64,000 bases of DNA from Brasenia schreberi (taxonomy: Eukaryota > Streptophyta > Magnoliopsida > Nymphaeales > Cabombaceae), in assembly GCA_036023115.1 (NCBI GenBank), contig JAYKKT010000036.1, positions 4,799,501 through 4,863,500 of the forward strand, written 5' to 3'. The position numbers were made by a program, and so were the translations under genes. How positions within the stretch are numbered: position 1 is the first letter of the stretch; each line of letters opens with the position of its first letter. Shown here in pieces: positions 59,784-64,000 of the stretch. The notes beneath the pieces were generated by a model that was not told where the DNA came from, did no database searches, and saw only the letters and a list, made by a program, of their open reading frames with translations.

Positions 59784-60998
59784 TCACATCCTGAAGTTGC
59801 CATATCCGGACGATCCATATCCACCACCAATTGAGTGAGAAGACAAGGATGAAGGAGGGTAACCCGAAGTGTTATACTGAGAATAAGACCTCAAGCCAGA
59901 ATCAAGATTACTGAAGCTGCCGACCCCTGGCTCCCTGCGTCCGACCATGAACTCCTGCATTTGAACGAAACACAAAATGAGCGTTGATGAAGAGGAAGGA
60001 ATGAACATGCCATCTTGAGGTTTCAAAGTTGAGACAAGAAAAAGTACCGTTTTCAAATTCTGCTGGTCCTTAATGGCATTATTTTAAGGCTTCAATCTCT
60101 AAATGCATCACAAATATGTATTTCGTGACGACACTTTTGGGAGGAATGGTTCGTTAACCCTTCAAGTTGGAATCACGTGACCTGATGTGATTCGGGTTCG
60201 TGACCGGAAGAGCAAACCAAAAGATTCATTTCACGCAGCAAAGCTGATATGAAACTACTTTTGAATGTTTAGCAACTCCAGTATTCGCCCTATTCGAGAT
60301 TCCAATTACGAAGACCACTGCAGTTTGAATAGCTAAAGCCCCCAGTTTCCAAGATTTGAAACCAAACGTGCTCTACGTGTGCATACGAACTTCACATCGT
60401 TTGCCTACATTTCTAGTCTTTCGGTAATTGTTTTGATTCAAAACGTTGGTTTCCTCTTAAAATTGCATTCTCACAACTAACAAGAGAAAGATTCCCTTGA
60501 GAGAATCCATTACACATGCTTCAACAAATAGGTTCTCTCATCACATCAAAATCCATGAACAAGAGACAATGTAAGGATGTCTTCTAATAGGTAGAGCCAA
60601 AACGAAAAATTATAGATGATGAAGTGTGAGAATCTGAATTCCACAACTTCTGCCCGTTGGAGAGGGATTTTCGCCCAAAAAGTTCGACGTTGAAGCAAGC
60701 ATGCGCAAAATCTCATTGCATTGTTTGCCATTAGGCATGGAAGGCCTAACAATGTGGATTCCTTGGAAAGGATAACAGAAGAGAAAGTTTCTTTTTGTTT
60801 TACCTGAATAAGGTTCTGCGCTGTTTGAACCTGAGAAGCACTACCTTTGATCTCCACAGTTATCTCATCCGGCATGCCTCTGCTTTCCTGGACGGTAAGG
60901 ATAGCACCACTTGTTCGTCGTATATATGCAATAGTTACTCCTCCCACCCCGATGATATCCTCAGCATAAGACAAAGGAATTTGCATTGTTTGTGTCAC
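59784..60998 (-). CDS. KH-domain RNA-binding protein, last two exons
   Basis: Penultimate exon 60804-60998 (65 codons, phase 0 at both ends) encodes one KH domain: [55 protein letters not shown]. The KH loop reads IIGVGGVTI where GxxG is usual (here GVGG). The last exon 59784-59954 encodes [20 protein letters not shown], a Ser/Tyr-rich tail and [14 protein letters not shown], then a stop. This is the C-terminal end of a plant multi-KH (PCBP-like) protein of the At4g18375/HEN4/RCF3 group, which act in pre-mRNA processing in the nucleus (family knowledge). No other KH exon is seen upstream to 64.0 kb, where LINE copies fill the space. The rest is either beyond a very long intron or lost. Confidence 0.8.
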
Positions 60999-61149
60999 CT
61001 GTCGAATGATATATCAGTAATGGCAGCAGATAATAAAATAAAAAAAACTGATTATTATTATTTTAGCATAATATTTCTAGGGATCAAATTTCGCCTATGT
61101 AAGGGATCACTCGTGTATGGCTGGCTCGGATAAAAGAAAAGATTGCATT

Positions 61150-62931
61150 AAGCTTCCCACAAACAGCGTAAAACTTTGTATGACTTATCTATCATGAATT
61201 CTACAAATTATAAGCATTGACATTCCTTGTTAGTGACACACTTCACAACTCGAACACAATGAAAAATAAGCAAGAGCCTTTACATTTTTATCTAAACGTA
61301 GTGAATCAATTATAGAGAGGGTTCCCACATTATAAATGAGAATATGGGTAAAAAAGTTAGTTACACTACATTATTACCCGAATGTAGTGAACAAGTTACA
61401 GTGAGAATCTTCACATTTTTAGCATGTGCGAAAGCTAGTCCTTGATAATAAGATTAATATTGGTACTTATATTGGAACATTGACCATCAATAAAGATGGT
61501 AGATACTATGGTTCGAAGAAAGATTCACATTCTATGTTTACAAGAGATAAAGTGGGTTAGAGAAAAAGCAAAGAAGATTGAGAATATAGGTTTTAGATTA
61601 TGGTACTTAGAAAAGGAAAATGTTTGAAATAAAATTGATATTATTATAATTTTATAAATAAAGATTTAAAGGATAGTGTAGTAGATAAAATGATATGATG
61701 ACCGAATTATGATAGTGAAATTAGTGTTAGGAGTAGAGGCTTTAAATATAGTTTGTACTTATGCACCCAAAGTAAGATTAGAGACAGTATAAAGAAGGCC
61801 TTTCGGAAGGAGTTAGACAAAGTAATTCAAAGAATTTCACAAAAGGAGATCATTTGTTTAGGAAACTTAAATGGACGAAAGAAGTATTAGGATATCAAGG
61901 TATTCACGAAAACTATAGTTTTGGTATATAAATAAAAAGGATAGGGAGATTTTAAATTTTGCTGTGGCTTTGGATCTCTTTATAGCCAATACAATTTTCA
62001 AAAAATGAAATGAATATTTAATTATTTATAAGAGCAACTTGTCACAAAAATAAATTGATTATTTTATTTATAAGAAAAAAAGAATTATCATGTTATAAGA
62101 TTGCAAGGTAATTATAAGAGAAAACTTACATACTCAACATCGACTTTTAGTAATGGATTTGGATTTGAAAGTACAAAGGTAGACAAAGAAGAATAGAGTC
62201 AATAGAACTATTCACACTAGAAGGTGAAACCTCAAACGTGAGAAAGAAGAAATATTTAAACATGAGGTTTTTCAAGGAGATCTTTAAATTATGTAGGTAT
62301 AGCTTCTCATATGTGAAACAATATGGCTATACATATTAGAGATGTGACAAAAGATATGTTAGGCGAATCTAAGAGAGGCGTACCAGCACAAAAAGAAGTT
62401 TGGTGGCGGAATGAAGTGGTACAAGATAAAATCAAGGCAAATAAGGCATGTTACAAATTGAATTATGTCAAGAAGACTAGTGAAACTTGCGAGACTTATA
62501 AGAAAACAAAGAAGAGAAAAATGTCATTAGTGAAGCAAAAGCCAAAATTTGATAAAATTTATATAAAAAACTTAATTCAAAAGAATGTGAAAGAAATATT
62601 TTTAGAATAGCAAGGCTAAGAAAACTAAGGATCTTCCCTTCGTTAGATGCATCAAAGATGAGGATGACAAGATTTAAGTAGCGAACGATGATATAAAATA
62701 AATGAAAAATTATTTCTATAAATTTTTTAATGAAAATACAGATGTTAGTATTAGCTTAAGAGAGGTAGCCAAATCAAAAAAGTATATAAACTGTAATTTT
62801 TATCATCGTATTCAAAATAATGAAGTCAAAGAGGTTCTTAAATATGTGTTGTAGGATCAAACAATATTCCTATAAAAATATGAAAAATCTTAAGAGAGAT
62901 AGAGCTTACTTGTCTCACAAGTCACAAGACT
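61150..62931 (+). mobile_element. RTE LINE copy, 5' part to RT start, decayed
   Basis: The 5' region resembles 4.68-5.0 kb. Endonuclease frames include KLVLGVEALNIVCTYAP and GFGFK-type remnants. 62323-62610 encodes MAIHIRDVTKDMLGESKRG and VPAQKEVWWRNEVVQDKIK, matching the LINE at 38.1 kb. The copy runs to ILREIELTCLTS at about 62925, where a second LINE in the other direction begins. Confidence 0.8.
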
Positions 62932-64000
62932 ACAACAAAAACAACTAAGCCTTTTCCCATACTAGATGGGGGTCTGCTACATGGATTCTTTGTTTCCACA
63001 TAGCCCTATCATGTACTATATTAGCAATTAACTCAATAGAAGCCAGATCATTCTTTATTGTTTCATTCCAACACTTTTGTAGTCGTTGTCTACCTCTTTT
63101 AATTCTTTCAAAATCTAGATTTTCATACTTCTTATAGGCCCTTCTTTTAATCTTCTTTCTATATGTCCAAACCATCTTAAACAATATTCTCTCATTTTGT
63201 CATCTTGTACATGATGATTAACTGTCCAACAATCATAACCGTAAAACATGACAGGTCTAATTATTGATCTATAATATTTACCTTCTAACTTTAATGGTAT
63301 CTTCTTGTCACAAAAAATGCTCCTCTTAATTTCTATGTCCTCTGAAGTAACCAAATGATCAAACCTACATTCTATATATTCTGTCTTTGTTCTACTAAGT
63401 CGGAAGTTTTTACTTTCTAATGTTTCTCTCAATAGTTTCAATTTTCTGTTAACTTTTTCCTTAGATTCCTCCACTAACACAATGTCATCTACAAATAACA
63501 CACACCAAGGTACTTACCAAGGTACTTCATCTTGAATATGTTTTAACTCATCAATCACCATTATAAATAAGTATGGACTTAAAGTTAATCCTTGATGTAA
63601 CCCAATATTAACTTCAAAGAAGTATGTCATTCTATCATGAGTTCTTACACATGTTTTTGTGTCATCGTACATGTCTCTTATAAGGTTTATGTATGTCAAT
63701 GGGATTTATGTATGTGAAGGTCTTTCTTCTGTGATCTACAACGTTTCATAAGACGTTTGAAAAGGTGAATCGCTTCAATAATAGATTTGTCTAGAATAAA
63801 TCTTAATTGGTTCTCGGTTGTAATTGATACTTATCTTAACCTACATTTGATAATTCTTTCCCATAATTTCATGGTATGGCTCATTAACTTGATACTTCGA
63901 TAATTCGCACAATTCTGAATGTCTCCCTTGTTCTTGTATATGGGTATAAGTGTAGTGTACTCGCTCTCCATTCCTCGAGCATCTTTTGGTTGCTCCATAT
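62932..64000 (-). mobile_element. RTE LINE copy, 3' end to window edge
   Basis: The minus strand ends at the ACAACAAAAACAACTAAGCC tail. RT frames 63699-63514 ([40 protein letters not shown]) and 63501-63115 ([20 protein letters not shown]) lie in order. The catalytic motif reads FVDD instead of FADD. A 10-bp duplication (CCAAGGTACTT) breaks the frame at 63510-63530. The 5' part lies beyond the window. Confidence 0.85.

Noticed and set aside
62900..64000. Twin-priming inversion of a single LINE
   Set aside because: The junction is at the 3' tail of the minus copy, whereas twin priming puts the inverted part at the 5' side; nested insertion fits better.

Overview
The window is nuclear DNA from a flowering plant. 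The evidence is spliced genes with GT-AG introns, a chlorophyllide a oxygenase gene, plant-type Ty1/copia and Ty3/gypsy elements, plant RTE-clade LINEs, and very abundant (AT)n, (CT)n and (GA)n microsatellites. Nothing in the sequence fixes the species. I found no CRISPR array, operon or prokaryotic system.

Left third (1-25 kb): the 3' end of a Ty3/gypsy chromovirus pol (minus, 1-540), a copia pol scrap (1.6 kb) and an ammonium-transporter pseudogene (plus, 2.36-7.65 kb) split by an old LINE. Next is a small secreted subtilisin-propeptide (I9) inhibitor gene (minus, 8.61-12.43 kb) with two candidate 3' terminal exons. A TLC-domain membrane protein gene follows (plus, 14.53-22.20 kb); a nearly complete 5.5 kb copia element sits in its first intron, with 5-bp target duplications. 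A tRNA-Gln-like sequence and an AT-rich MITE lie downstream.

Middle (25-50 kb): a filament-like plant protein (FPP) gene (minus, 25.0-30.05 kb) has good 5' exons but a frame-shattered 3' half. Then comes a long accessory stretch of microsatellites, tandem duplications, SINE-like pieces, short TIR elements rich in GGTTCC motifs, and a 2.3 kb RTE LINE (36.2-38.5 kb). A MATH-BTB gene (minus, 45.9-49.8 kb) carries two in-frame stops and a frameshift.

Right part (50-64 kb): an apparently intact nine-exon chlorophyllide a oxygenase gene (minus, 52.2-56.8 kb; 534 codons plus stop) has an exact 105-bp duplication over the start of exon 7. It is followed by microsatellite and MITE-rich DNA, the last two exons of a KH-domain RNA-binding protein (minus, 59.8-61.0 kb), and a nest of two opposed LINE copies reaching the window edge.

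The genes are unrelated single-copy plant genes rather than a pathway cluster. The most interesting points are the alternative last exons of the I9 inhibitor, the new in-frame microexon candidate in the CAO gene, 34-42 bp LINE insertions with target duplications, and a recurring short TIR element family.
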